This document shows positions 36,160 to 46,193 of a stretch of 64,000 nucleotides of DNA, in pieces. Position 1 is the stretch's first letter; each line of letters starts with the position of its first letter. Below the pieces are notes generated by a model, which was given only the letters and a program-made list of their open reading frames with translations, was not told where the DNA came from and ran no database searches. The stretch spans positions 310,001 to 374,000 of the forward strand of contig NZ_JASJPW010000001.1 of assembly GCF_030052995.1 (NCBI RefSeq). The letters are read 5' to 3'. The position numbers and the translations under genes were made by a program. The DNA comes from Gemmobacter sp. 24YEA27. GTDB lineage: Bacteria > Pseudomonadota > Alphaproteobacteria > Rhodobacterales > Rhodobacteraceae.

Positions 36160-37784
36160 TGCTTGCGACCGAACACCTGATCATTGCCCCGATCCTGATC
36201 CCGCTGATCGCGGGTGCCCTGATGCTGCTTTATGATGAGAGCCAGCGGAAGGCGAAGCTCGGGATCTCGATAGGTTCGACCATTGCGCTTTTGTTTGTCG
36301 CGATCGAACTGCTGAACCGCTCCAAAGGCTCGCCTTTGTCGGGCGGCAATGAGATCAGCTTTTACCTATTGGGCGACTGGGCGGTGCCCTTTGGCATCAT
36401 CCTGGTGCTGGACCGCCTGTCGGCTCTGATGCTGCTTCTGGTCGCGCTGCTGGCGATCCCGACGATGATCTATGCCGGCGCCAACTGGCACAAGCAGGGC
36501 CAGCATTTCAATTCGATGTTCCAGTTCCTGCTGATGGGGCTGAACGGCGCGTTTCTGACCGGCGATATCTTCAACCTCTTCGTGTTTTTCGAAGTGCTGC
36601 TGGCGGCGTCCTACGGGCTTTTGCTGCATGGATCGGGCCAGGTGAAGGTGCGCGCCGGGATCCACTACATCGCGATGAACCTCGCCGGTTCTTTGTTCTT
36701 CCTGATCGGGGTTTCGCTGATCTATGGCGTCACCGGCACGCTTTCGATGGCGCATCTGTCGCAGATGGTGGTCAATATCCCCGCGAGCGAGCGGCCGCTG
36801 TTCCATGCCGGGGCGGCGATCATGGGGGTCGCGTTTCTGGTGAAAGCCGGTCTCTGGCCTTTGTCCTTCTGGCTGCCGATCACCTATATGGCCTCGGCCG
36901 CGCCGGTCGCGGCGATGTTCTCCGTGATGACCAAGGTGGGCGTCTATGTGATCCTGCGCCTTTCCATGCTGTTCTTCGGTCTCGGCGCCGGGGCCTCGGC
37001 AGGTTTTGGCGCCGAAGTGCTGATCTGGGGCGGCATGGCCACGATGGTTTTCGGGATGCTGGGCGTGTTGAGCAGCCAGAGCCTTGGCCGTATGGCCGCG
37101 CATCTGGTGCTGATTTCCTCGGGAACCGTGCTGGCGGTGATCGGCCTTGCGCTTTCGGGGGGCGGCAGTTCGATGCTGTCGGGGGCGCTTTATTATATGG
37201 TGTCTTCGACGCTCGCGACCGCGACGCTGTTTCTGCTGCTGGAGCCGATGAGCCGCGAAGAAGGCGGTATCGCCGCCATGCTGGCCCTGACCGCGGACGC
37301 TTACGGGCTGGAAAAGGACGAGGATGAGGATGAAGAGGTCGGTCTGGCGATTCCCGGCACCATGACCATTCTGGGCCTCAGCTTTGGCGTCTGTCTGCTG
37401 GTGCTGGCGGGGCTGCCGCCTTTGTCGGGCTTTATCGGCAAAGTTGCGATCCTGTCGGGGATGCTCGGGGTCGGAGGCGTGCCCGCCTATCTGACCTGGA
37501 CTTTCCTCGCGGTGCTGATGATCTCGGGCTTTGCCACCATCCTTGGCCTGGTGCGGATCGGGATCCAGACCTTCTGGGCCTCAGATTCGAAACCTCCCAA
37601 GGTGCTGGCGATGGAATTCGCGCCGGTGATCCTGCTGGTCGCGATGATGCTCGCGATCACGGTCCGCGGTGATTCCGTGCTGCGCTATACCGATGCCACC
37701 TCGCGCGCGCTGCATGACCCGCTGGTCTATTCCGACGGGGTGTTCTCGACCCGGCGGACCGTGGGCGCGGAGGACCAGGAATGA
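36156..37784 (+). CDS. mrpD: Na+/H+ antiporter subunit D
   Basis: NuoN-like proton channel subunit of 542 residues with about 14 membrane helices. Conserved segments include FNLFVFFEVLLAASYGLLLHG (charged helix residue E), FLVKAGLWPLSFWLP (key Lys) and SSQSLGRMAAHLVLISSGT. An acidic loop KDEDEDEEVG near residue 390 sits between helices and is unusual in such a hydrophobic protein. It overlaps both neighbouring genes by four bases. Confidence 0.96.
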   Translation: MMLATEHLIIAPILIPLIAGALMLLYDESQRKAKLGISIGSTIALLFVAIELLNRSKGSPLSGGNEISFYLLGDWAVPFGIILVLDRLSALMLLLVALLAIPTMIYAGANWHKQGQHFNSMFQFLLMGLNGAFLTGDIFNLFVFFEVLLAASYGLLLHGSGQVKVRAGIHYIAMNLAGSLFFLIGVSLIYGVTGTLSMAHLSQMVVNIPASERPLFHAGAAIMGVAFLVKAGLWPLSFWLPITYMASAAPVAAMFSVMTKVGVYVILRLSMLFFGLGAGASAGFGAEVLIWGGMATMVFGMLGVLSSQSLGRMAAHLVLISSGTVLAVIGLALSGGGSSMLSGALYYMVSSTLATATLFLLLEPMSREEGGIAAMLALTADAYGLEKDEDEDEEVGLAIPGTMTILGLSFGVCLLVLAGLPPLSGFIGKVAILSGMLGVGGVPAYLTWTFLAVLMISGFATILGLVRIGIQTFWASDSKPPKVLAMEFAPVILLVAMMLAITVRGDSVLRYTDATSRALHDPLVYSDGVFSTRRTVGAEDQE

Positions 37785-38272
37785 CCAGGCTCTTCCCGCA
37801 TCCCCTTCTGACCTGCGCGCTGCTGCTTTTGTGGCTTTTGCTGACCAGTTTCTCGCTGGGCAATCTGGTTCTGGGCTTTGGCGTGGCCGCACTGGCCTCG
37901 CGGGCCTTTGCCGCCATCGAGCCGGATCGGGTGAAGCTGCGCGCGCCCATGGCCCTGCTGAGGCTCTTCTTCATCGTCGGGCTCGACATCATGCGGTCGA
38001 ATTACGCGGTGGCCCGGCTGATCCTGACCGGCGGGCGACATGGCAAACGGCATTCCGGCTTTGTCGAGATCCCTCTGAGGCTGCGCGATCCGGCGCCGCT
38101 TGCGCTTTTGGCGATGATCGTCACCGCCACGCCGGGCACCGCCTGGCTGGAATATGACGAAGCGACCGGCACACTTCTGCTGCATGTCTTCGATATGATC
38201 GAAACCGATGACTGGGTGGAACTGATCGGCACCCGCTATGAGTCCCTGTTGCTGGAGGCCTTTCCCGCATGA
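37781..38272 (+). CDS. mrpE: Na+/H+ antiporter subunit E
   Basis: Peripheral membrane subunit E, 163 residues, with two N-terminal hydrophobic segments and a soluble domain containing [21 protein letters not shown] and [13 protein letters not shown], the family's conserved TPGT motif. It overlaps mrpD and mrpF by four bases each. Confidence 0.94.
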   Translation: MTRLFPHPLLTCALLLLWLLLTSFSLGNLVLGFGVAALASRAFAAIEPDRVKLRAPMALLRLFFIVGLDIMRSNYAVARLILTGGRHGKRHSGFVEIPLRLRDPAPLALLAMIVTATPGTAWLEYDEATGTLLLHVFDMIETDDWVELIGTRYESLLLEAFPA

Positions 38273-38550
38273 GCGCCCTCGTCATGTCCGTCGCCCTGAG
38301 CTATGCCCAGATCGCCCTTGCACTGGCCGCTTGTCTTGGGGGCTACCGGCTGCTTTACGGGCCGCGCGCCCAGGACCGGGTACTGGGGCTTGATACGTTT
38401 TACGTCACCGCGATGCTTTTGTTTGTCGTGACCGGGATCCGGGTCGGATCGCCGTTTTTCTTTGAGGCGGCGATGGTGATCGGCGTCTTGGGCTTTGTCG
38501 CCACGGTCTCGCTTGCGAAATTCCTGATCCGGGGCGAGGTGATCGAATGA
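38269..38550 (+). CDS. mrpF: Na+/H+ antiporter subunit F
   Basis: Three-helix subunit F of 93 residues with the conserved [10 protein letters not shown] segment (membrane Asp) and [22 protein letters not shown]. Positioned between mrpE and mrpG with four-base overlaps on both sides. Confidence 0.95.
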   Translation: MSALVMSVALSYAQIALALAACLGGYRLLYGPRAQDRVLGLDTFYVTAMLLFVVTGIRVGSPFFFEAAMVIGVLGFVATVSLAKFLIRGEVIE

Positions 38551-38978
38551 CCTATCTCGAAACGCTTCCTGCCTGGATTGCGCTGCCGGTGGCTTTCTTT
38601 CTGGTGCTTGGCTCCACGCTGACGCTTTTGGGCACCATCGGTCTTGCGCGGCTGCACAGCTTTTACGACCGGCTGCACGCACCGACGCTCGGCACCTCCT
38701 GGGGGGCGGCGGGGATCCTGCTCGCCTCTATGATTCTGGTCAGCTGGACCGAGGGCCGCGCGGTTCTGCACGAGCTGGTGATCGGAATTTTCCTGATGAT
38801 CACCACGCCGGTCACACTGATGTTCCTTGGCCGTGCCGCGCTGCACCGCGACCGGATCGAGGGCACTCCCGGCATCCCCGGGGCCGTCGCGCGCTCGGAT
38901 GTGCCGATCGGGCCGGTCTCGCCGCCCGAGGGAGAAGCCGCCTTTGCCGATCCTGCGGATGCGCCGGGTGAAGACTGA
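38547..38978 (+). CDS. mrpG: Na+/H+ antiporter subunit G
   Basis: Three-helix subunit G, 143 residues. The core [20 protein letters not shown] and [17 protein letters not shown] match the family; the last ~40 residues are a hydrophilic proline/acid-rich tail. It is the final gene of the operon and is followed by a hairpin terminator. Confidence 0.94.
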   Translation: MTYLETLPAWIALPVAFFLVLGSTLTLLGTIGLARLHSFYDRLHAPTLGTSWGAAGILLASMILVSWTEGRAVLHELVIGIFLMITTPVTLMFLGRAALHRDRIEGTPGIPGAVARSDVPIGPVSPPEGEAAFADPADAPGED

Positions 38979-39021
38979 GACCGAGGACTGCGGCGGCCGC
39001 TCACAGCTGCCGGAAATGACA

Positions 39022-39050
39022 AAGGGCAGCCCCTGAACGGCCGCCCTTCT
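39022..39050 (+). terminator. Terminator after the Mrp operon
   Basis: AAGGGCAGCC pairs with GGCCGCCCTT (one mismatch) across a 7-base loop, followed by CT residues. It lies 43 bases after the mrpG stop. Confidence 0.65.
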
Positions 39051-39714
39051 GCATTGTGATATGCGGACTCTGTATCATTGGAGATCCGGGACTGTCTGGC
39101 TCTGGCTTCGTGGCGCGGGTGGCGTCTGGCTGCCTGCTGCGAAGCTTGCGGGATGGTTGGCTGCCTGGCTGGCCGGACCGCCCGAGGCGGTCTTTCGCGT
39201 GCGGGGAGGCGGAGAATCCTGGCTGTCCAACTGGCTGGATGATCATGGGGGCTGGCCTGGGTGGCTTTGGGCTGCCGGGCGCGCTGCCGTCATCTTGCTG
39301 GCGGGGATTTTGTCGAGAGCTGGCTGACCCTGGCGCTTTGGCTAACGGCTGGCTTGCTGTCGTTGAGAATCGTTCTAAACCGGAAAATCGGATCCGTCAA
39401 GAAAAAATCGAATGGTTTCAAATAGTTGACTATTTTACCTGGGTGTTTGGCGAAAAGTGAAACACTCGGAAATCTGTAGAATCGGTCCCCCAACCACCGC
39501 CCTGCCCCAACGCCGGTACCCAACCGAAGAACCTGGGCCTGACAGCTAGGCAGACCAAGAAGCACCGGTTAAGGTGAGCCAGACAAAACCTGTTACACAT
39601 CCGTTACATCGTGGTTATGTCCCCGATACATACCGGCTCTAGGCAGGCGGCGTCAGACATTCAATCCTGCCCCGGCCAATCCCGGCCAGGACAGGTCAAG
39701 CGGAGATCATAACA
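39051..39714. other. 664-base intergenic stretch with TGGCT-rich block
   Basis: From 39061 to about 39350 the plus strand is strikingly rich in G and T, with many copies of TGGCT or CTGGCTGG and few repeats of any fixed period. An 88-codon open frame (39061-39327) would encode an improbable tryptophan-rich peptide and has no ribosome-binding site, so I do not call it a gene. From 39360 the sequence turns AT-rich and includes a 16-base palindrome (39420-39435). The final 120 bases hold GTTACA repeats ahead of the binding-protein gene and probably its promoter. Confidence 0.5.
39420..39435. promoter_or_regulatory. Palindrome AAATAGT-TG-ACTATTT
   Basis: A perfect 7-base-arm palindrome in an AT-rich island, overlapping a TTGACT that could be a -35 element. 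It looks like a dimeric repressor site, about 280 bases upstream of the ABC-importer operon. No regulator can be named. Confidence 0.4.
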
Positions 39715-40833
39715 GTGACCCTCATCAACCGCCGTTCATTTGTCCGGGGCGCCGCTGTCGCCTCGCTCGCCGCCCCCCTCGTGTCGCGTGGTGCGCTGGC
39801 GCAGGGCTTGTCGGGCTCGGTCAATATCTTTGCCTGGGCCGGCTATATTTCCGACGACCTGCTGGCCGCTTTTGAAAAGGCCACCGGTATCAAGGCGATC
39901 TATACGCCCTATGGCACCAATGACGAATTGCTGAACCAGATGCGCGCCTCGAATGGCACCGGCTATGACATCATCTGGCCGGCGGTCGACCGCGTGCCGA
40001 ACTATGTAGAATTCGGCCTCCTGAAAGAAATCGACGATTCGAAAGTCGAATGGGACAAGTGCCTGCCCTCGGCTGCGAAATCCTCGGAAGTGCTGGGCGC
40101 CGTGGTTGACGGCAAGCGCTACCAGGTTCCGACCGACTGGGGCACCGAGGCGCTGGCCTTCGACAGGAACGATAACCCGCTGGAGTATGGCACCGCATCC
40201 TACGGCGACATCTGGAAGCCGGAATCGGCTGGCAAGGCCACCGTGCGCGGCCATTCCGGCCTTGTCGGCCTGGCGCTGTGGATGGAATCGGAAGGCAAAC
40301 TGCCGCATCCCTTCCTCGACAGCTTCAAAGACGAAGCCATCATGAAGGCCAATTACGACGTCGTGCTGGCCGAAGCGATTGCCCGCAAGGGAAATATCAT
40401 CCAGTTCTGGTCGAATGAGAATGAGGCCCAGGGCGCGTTCCGCACCAATGGCGCCAAGATCGGCCAGACCTGGGACAGCTCGGCTGCGACCCTTGCGAAG
40501 GAAGGCCTGCCGGTTGGCTTCATTGCGCCGAAAGAAGGCGCCCTTGCCTGGATGGAAGGGATCTCGATCCCGACCGGCGCGCAGAATGTCGATCAGGCCT
40601 ATGCTTTCCTGAACTTCATGCTGTCTCCCGAGGCCGGCGCGCTTTACGCCAATCACACCTCGATCAACTCGACCGCCGTCGGCGCCGAGGCGCATCTGTC
40701 GGAAGCCTCGCGCACCTTCTTCACCGGCGCCTATCCGGGCGACGCGCTGGAGAAGCTGTGGTGGTGGCCGGTGCAGGAAAACTGGTTCGTTGCCCTGCGC
40801 AACGAATACCAGGACAAGTTCCTCTCGGCCTGA
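39715..40833 (+). CDS. Polyamine-type ABC transporter substrate-binding protein
   Basis: Periplasmic PotD/PotF-like binding protein, 372 residues. It begins at GTG or ATG-equivalent 39715 with a Tat-type signal (NRRSFVRGAAVASLAAPLVS, cleavage near ALAQG). The mature part has the family's NIFAWAGYISDDLLAAFEKA, YDIIWPAVDRVPNYVEFG and LKEIDDSKV segments, and a PTDWGTEALAFD stretch. The ligand is probably spermidine, putrescine or a related cation. A strong hairpin follows before the ATPase gene, likely giving the binding protein higher expression. Confidence 0.88.
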   Translation: MTLINRRSFVRGAAVASLAAPLVSRGALAQGLSGSVNIFAWAGYISDDLLAAFEKATGIKAIYTPYGTNDELLNQMRASNGTGYDIIWPAVDRVPNYVEFGLLKEIDDSKVEWDKCLPSAAKSSEVLGAVVDGKRYQVPTDWGTEALAFDRNDNPLEYGTASYGDIWKPESAGKATVRGHSGLVGLALWMESEGKLPHPFLDSFKDEAIMKANYDVVLAEAIARKGNIIQFWSNENEAQGAFRTNGAKIGQTWDSSAATLAKEGLPVGFIAPKEGALAWMEGISIPTGAQNVDQAYAFLNFMLSPEAGALYANHTSINSTAVGAEAHLSEASRTFFTGAYPGDALEKLWWWPVQENWFVALRNEYQDKFLSA

Positions 40834-40853
40834 TCTGGCCTTTCACAAGACCC

Positions 40854-40881
40854 GCTGCGGCGCGCAACCTCGCGCCGCAGC
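40854..40881 (+). promoter_or_regulatory. Intercistronic hairpin between binding protein and ATPase genes
   Basis: Perfect 11-base stem GCTGCGGCGCG and CGCGCCGCAGC with loop CAACCT, followed by CTTT. Such stems in importer operons can terminate partly or protect the upstream mRNA, raising binding-protein levels over the ATPase and permeases. Confidence 0.7.
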
Positions 40882-40913
40882 CTTTCCATTGAGCAACTGG
40901 TGAGAGAACCCGC

Positions 40914-41992
<1,079 letters not shown>

Positions 41993-41996
<4 letters not shown>

Positions 41997-42874
41997 CTGA
42001 AATGATCAAACGTTTCGGGCCGGGCCTTGGCGGGTTTTTCATCGCCTTGGTCGCGCTCTGGATCATCGGCATGGTGCTGGCGCCCAATCTGATGATGCTG
42101 AACTTCTCGCTGAAGCCGATGCTGTTTCCCAATGACATCGGCGGGCCGAAGGATGTTTATACGGTCGACAATTACACCGCGCTGTTTGGCGACAAGGTCC
42201 ATCGGGCGATCTTTCTGAAAACCGTCTGGGGCTCGGGCCTCGTCATGCTTGCGACGCTGGCGATCACCTATCCGCTGGCCTTCTGGATGGCCAAGGTCGC
42301 GACCATCCGCGGCGCACGCGCCATGCTGATTGCGCTGATCATTCCCTTCTGGATCAATGAGGTGCTGCGGACGCTGGCCTGGTTCATCATCCTTTCCTTC
42401 AACGGCCCGCTGAACGCTTTCCTTCTCTCGATCGGGCTGATCGACGCGCCGGTGCGCTGGCAGGGCGACTTCGGCGTGCTGGCCGGAATGGTCTATGCCT
42501 ATATCCTCTTCATGCTCTTCCCGATCTACAATTCGATCTCGACGCTGGAGACGGCACAGCTTGAGGCCGCGAAGAACCTTGGCGCCTCGACCTGGCGGAT
42601 CCACTGGCGGATCGTAATCCCCCATGCCAAAGCCGGGATCGCGACCGGCTGCGTCTTCACCTTCATGCTGGCGGCCGGGTCTTATGTGGCACCTGCGCTG
42701 CTCGGATCGCCGGGCTCGCGCTGGTTCACAGAGATCATCTACAACTGGTTCTTTGAAGGCGGAAACTGGAACCGGGGCGCCGCTTACGCGCTGGTGCTGC
42801 TGGTTCTGTGCATGGCCGTGGTGATGGTCACGCTGAAGATCTTCCGTGTTAATCTGGCGGATGTTGCGAAATGA
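41993..42874 (+). CDS. potB: Polyamine-type ABC transporter permease, PotB/PotH-like
   Basis: Inner-membrane permease of 293 residues with about six helices. The cytoplasmic EAA loop is visible in LEAAKNLGASTWRIHWRIVIP. Its position right after the ATPase and before the second permease, with four-base overlaps, fits a PotABC-type importer. Confidence 0.9.
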
Positions 42875-43734
42875 CGATGACAAGCCCCGTCACCGCCCGC
42901 CCCGCCGCCCGCTCTGTCACGGCCTTCGACCGCCTGTCGCGCGCTTTGCCGAAACTGCTGTTCATCGCCTATCTGACACTGTTTCTGGCCTATCTCTTCC
43001 TGCCGCTGATCATTATGTCCGCGGCAACCTTCAACACCTCGAAGTTCCCGACGGTCACGCCCTGGCTTGGCACCACGATGGGCTGGTTTCAGGAGCTGTG
43101 GAACGACAAGGCAATGTGGAAGGCGCTGTGGCTTTCCCTCGGGATCGGCCTCGCGGTGGTTGCTTTCGCTTTGCCGGTCGGCACTGCCGCCGCCTTGTTC
43201 CTCACCAGCCTCGATGTCCGCGCAAGGGGAATTTTCTACGCGGTCATGGTGTCGCCCCTGCTGACGCCCGGCGTGGCCATCGGGATCGCCACGCTGATCC
43301 TGTGGCGCCAGGCCGGGATCGGTGGCGGCACCTTCCTGATCGTGCTGGCCCAGGCGACATTCATCACGGCCTATGTCATGCTGATGGTGGTCGCGCGGCT
43401 GCAAAGGTTCGACCGCGCCCAGGAAGAGGCCGCGCTTGGCCTTGGCGCGTCGAAATGGATGATCTTCCGCCGGGTTCTGCTGCCATTCCTGAAACCGGCG
43501 CTGATCGCGGCGGCGTTCATCGCCTTCCTGCAATCCTTCGAGAACTACAACACGACACTGTTTGTCCGTGGCACCGACACGCCGCTGACCGTCTATATCG
43601 CAACCAAGGTCCGCACCGGGCTGACGCCTGCCGTCAACGCCCTTGCCCTGATCCTGATCGCGCTTACGATTGTCACAGCCCTGGTGATGGAGCTGAACCG
43701 CCGTCGCAAAGAAGGCGGGCGCAAAGAAGGCTAA
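42871..43734 (+). CDS. potC: Polyamine-type ABC transporter permease, PotC/PotI-like
   Basis: Second permease, 287 residues, six predicted helices. The EAA loop reads EEAALGLGASKWMIFRRVLLP. The C-terminus is basic (RRRKEGGRKEG). It ends four bases into the coaBC stop region, the two genes being convergent. Confidence 0.9.
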   Translation: MTMTSPVTARPAARSVTAFDRLSRALPKLLFIAYLTLFLAYLFLPLIIMSAATFNTSKFPTVTPWLGTTMGWFQELWNDKAMWKALWLSLGIGLAVVAFALPVGTAAALFLTSLDVRARGIFYAVMVSPLLTPGVAIGIATLILWRQAGIGGGTFLIVLAQATFITAYVMLMVVARLQRFDRAQEEAALGLGASKWMIFRRVLLPFLKPALIAAAFIAFLQSFENYNTTLFVRGTDTPLTVYIATKVRTGLTPAVNALALILIALTIVTALVMELNRRRKEGGRKEG

Positions 43735-44924
43735 GCCAGCGCGGCGGCAATGCGCTCTGCAAGCCGCCGCGCGACCTGCTCTTTGTGCATCCGGGGCCAG
43801 GTCTCGGCGCCCTGATCCGTGATCAGCACCACCGCGTTTTCCGTCCCGCCCATGATCCCGGTGGCGGGCGAGACATCATTCGCCACGATCCAGTCGCAGC
43901 CTTTCCTGAGCCGTTTCGCCGTCGCGTGTTGCACCACATCGGTGGTCTCGGCCGCAAAACCGACAATGAGGCGCGGGCGCGGGCTGCCTTTGGACACCCC
44001 CGCCAGAATATCCTCATTCTCGGCAAATTGCAGCGCGGGCAGATTCCCGGTGCCATCCTTCTTGATCTTCTGCGCGCCCTGATTGTCCACGCGCCAATCG
44101 GCCACCGCCGCCGCCATCACCGCCGCATCCGCCGGGAGCGCAGCCTTCACCGCACGCGCCATCTCTGCCGCCGTCTCGACCGCGACCACATCAACACCCT
44201 GCGGCGGCGGCACGCTTGCCGGGCCGGTGACAAAGGTCACCCTCGCCCCCAGATCCCGCAGCGCGCCCGCAATCGCCGTGCCCTGCGCGCCGGAGGACCG
44301 GTTCGCAATATAGCGCACCGGGTCAATCGGCTCATGCGTCGGGCCGGAGGTCACCAGCACATGTTTGCCCCGCAAGGGCTTTGGCCCGAAAGCAGCCTCG
44401 ATCGCCGCAAGGATCACCGCAGGCTCTGCCAGCCGCCCGGCGCCGAACTCGCCGCAGGCCATCTCGCCCTGGTCAGGGCCAACCACCAGCACACCATCCT
44501 GTTGCAGGGTCGCGAGGTTGCGCTGCGTCGCCGGGTGGTGCCACATCCGCACATTCATCGCCGGCGCGATCATCACCCGTTTGTCGGTTGCCAGAAGCAG
44601 GGTCGAGGCCAGGTCATCCGCCCGGCCCGTCGCCATCTTTGCCATAAGATCAGCGGTCGCCGGCACGACAACCAGCAGATCCGCCGCCCGCGACAGCTGG
44701 ATATGGCCCATTTCGGCCTCATCCATCAGATCGAACAGCTCCTGGTAATGCCGTTCCCCCGCCAGCGCCGAGAGCGACAGAGGGGTTACGAATTCCGCCC
44801 CGGCTTTTGTCAGGACCGGGGTCACCGACGCGCCCGCCTTGCGCAGCAGCCGCACCAGCTCCAGCGCCTTATAGGCCGCGATGCCGCCACCCACGATCAG
44901 AAGAATGCGTTTACCGGCAAGCAT
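43731..44924 (-). CDS. coaBC: Phosphopantothenoylcysteine decarboxylase / phosphopantothenate-cysteine ligase
   Basis: Bifunctional coenzyme A biosynthesis enzyme, 397 residues. The N-terminal CoaC half has the flavin-binding start KRILLIVGGGIAAYKALEL, a histidine region and the APAMNVRMWHHPAT active-site segment. The CoaB half begins near VLVTSGPTHEPIDPVRYIANRSSG and carries the KIKKDG Lys-rich motif. ATG at 44924 opens the flavoprotein domain directly. It is divergent from cobU. Confidence 0.96.
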   Translation of the reverse strand: MLAGKRILLIVGGGIAAYKALELVRLLRKAGASVTPVLTKAGAEFVTPLSLSALAGERHYQELFDLMDEAEMGHIQLSRAADLLVVVPATADLMAKMATGRADDLASTLLLATDKRVMIAPAMNVRMWHHPATQRNLATLQQDGVLVVGPDQGEMACGEFGAGRLAEPAVILAAIEAAFGPKPLRGKHVLVTSGPTHEPIDPVRYIANRSSGAQGTAIAGALRDLGARVTFVTGPASVPPPQGVDVVAVETAAEMARAVKAALPADAAVMAAAVADWRVDNQGAQKIKKDGTGNLPALQFAENEDILAGVSKGSPRPRLIVGFAAETTDVVQHATAKRLRKGCDWIVANDVSPATGIMGGTENAVVLITDQGAETWPRMHKEQVARRLAERIAAALA

Positions 44925-45023
44925 GACTGGCCCTCCATTGCGAAAGGGAACTTAGGTTGCATGCGGCGGGAACTCAATCGTCACGCCGCTGGCACATCGC
45001 GGCGCCTGCGCTATAGTCGCGCC

Positions 45024-45563
45024 ATGACCCTGCTCCCTCCCTTGACCCTGATCACCGGTGGTGCCCGTTCCGGAAAATCCGCCTGTGCCGAGCGCCTTGC
45101 CTTCGGGTCGGGGCTGCAGCGGCGCTATATCGCCACAGCCCAGGCCTTTGACGCCGAGATGGCCGAGCGTATCCGCCAGCATCGCGAAGACCGTGGCCCG
45201 GACTGGGAGACCTTCGAGACCCCGTTCGACGCCGCCCCTGCCGTCGCCGCCGCGCCCGGGGGCAGTGTGACGCTGTTTGACTGCGCGACGCTCTGGCTGA
45301 CCAATCATCTTCTGGCGGAGAATGACATTGGCAATGAGACCGAGGTGCTCCTGATCGCACTGGCCGCCGCACGCGGTCCGGTGATCATGGTCACAAATGA
45401 GGTCGGTCAGGGCATCGTTCCCGGCGACGCGCTGTCTAGGCGGTTTCGCGATGAACAGGGGCGGCTGAACCAGCGCCTGGCGCAGCAGGCCGGGCTGGTC
45501 GTCGCGGTGATGTGCGGCCTGCCACTGGCCCTGAAAGGAACGCTCCCCGAGGTGGCGCGATGA
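45024..45563 (+). CDS. cobU: Adenosylcobinamide kinase / cobinamide-phosphate guanylyltransferase
   Basis: Corrinoid nucleotide-loop assembly enzyme (CobU/CobP), 179 residues. The P-loop is LITGGARSGKSACAERLA, followed by RYIATAQAFDAEMAERI, the His-containing RQHREDRGPDW where GMP is attached, and VTNEVGQGIVP. ATG at 45024 is chosen because the open frame above it is only the shadow of coaBC. The stop overlaps the phosphatase gene by four bases (ATGA). No other cob genes are near, so this pair is split from the main B12 operon. Confidence 0.93.
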   Translation: MTLLPPLTLITGGARSGKSACAERLAFGSGLQRRYIATAQAFDAEMAERIRQHREDRGPDWETFETPFDAAPAVAAAPGGSVTLFDCATLWLTNHLLAENDIGNETEVLLIALAAARGPVIMVTNEVGQGIVPGDALSRRFRDEQGRLNQRLAQQAGLVVAVMCGLPLALKGTLPEVAR

Positions 45564-46120
45564 GCCGCTTCTGGCTGGTACGTCATGGCCCGACCCATGC
45601 GAAAGCGATGGTGGGCTGGACCGATATTCCCGCCGATCTGTCGGATCATGCGCAGATCGCGCGGCTGAACGCTTATCTGCCGGATGTCCCGGTCGTGTCC
45701 TCGGACCTGTCGCGCGCGATCTGCACCGCCGACTGTCTCGCGCCCCGCCTGCGCCTGGCCCATGACCCGGGCCTGCGCGAGATCAATTTCGGCGCCTGGG
45801 AGATGAAGACCTATGCCGAGGCCGAAGTCTCAGACCCTGCCCTGATCCGCGCCTTCTGGGACCAGGCTGGTAGCCCACGCGCGCCAGGCGGAGAGAGCTG
45901 GGACGATCTGACCGCCCGGATCGGATCTGCGCTGAACCGCCTGGCCGAACAGGCCGATGAGCTGATCATCGTCGCCCATTTCGGCGCGATCCTTGCGGCG
46001 GTGCAGCTGGCAGGCGGTCTCACCGCGGCTGAGGTGCTGTCGCATAAAATCGATAACCTCTCGGTAACCTCAATCAGTTTACGCCCGGGCCAGCTGCATC
46101 AGATCAATCACATTCCGTGA
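45560..46120 (+). CDS. Histidine phosphatase (CobC-like)
   Basis: Phosphoglycerate-mutase-type phosphatase, 186 residues. The catalytic RHG is in FWLVRHGPTHAKAMVGW and a second conserved histidine in LIIVAHFGAILAAVQL. The INFGAWE segment is shared with alpha-ribazole phosphatase (CobC). Direct overlap with cobU supports a role in the corrinoid nucleotide loop, although a housekeeping phosphatase is possible. Confidence 0.82.
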   Translation: MSRFWLVRHGPTHAKAMVGWTDIPADLSDHAQIARLNAYLPDVPVVSSDLSRAICTADCLAPRLRLAHDPGLREINFGAWEMKTYAEAEVSDPALIRAFWDQAGSPRAPGGESWDDLTARIGSALNRLAEQADELIIVAHFGAILAAVQLAGGLTAAEVLSHKIDNLSVTSISLRPGQLHQINHIP

Positions 46121-46193
46121 TGGATCCGGCCACAATTCAGCATTTCCCTTCCCGGCCACGCCCCGCCAGTCTGCGCGCCAAAGGAGACCCGGG

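Noticed and set aside
39061-39327. 88-codon tryptophan-rich frame
   Set aside because: It follows from TGGCT repeats and has no ribosome-binding site, so I list it as an unusual non-coding block.
42846-45023. Long upstream extension of the cobU reading frame
   Set aside because: It runs antisense to coaBC and out of frame with potC. CobU begins naturally at 45024.
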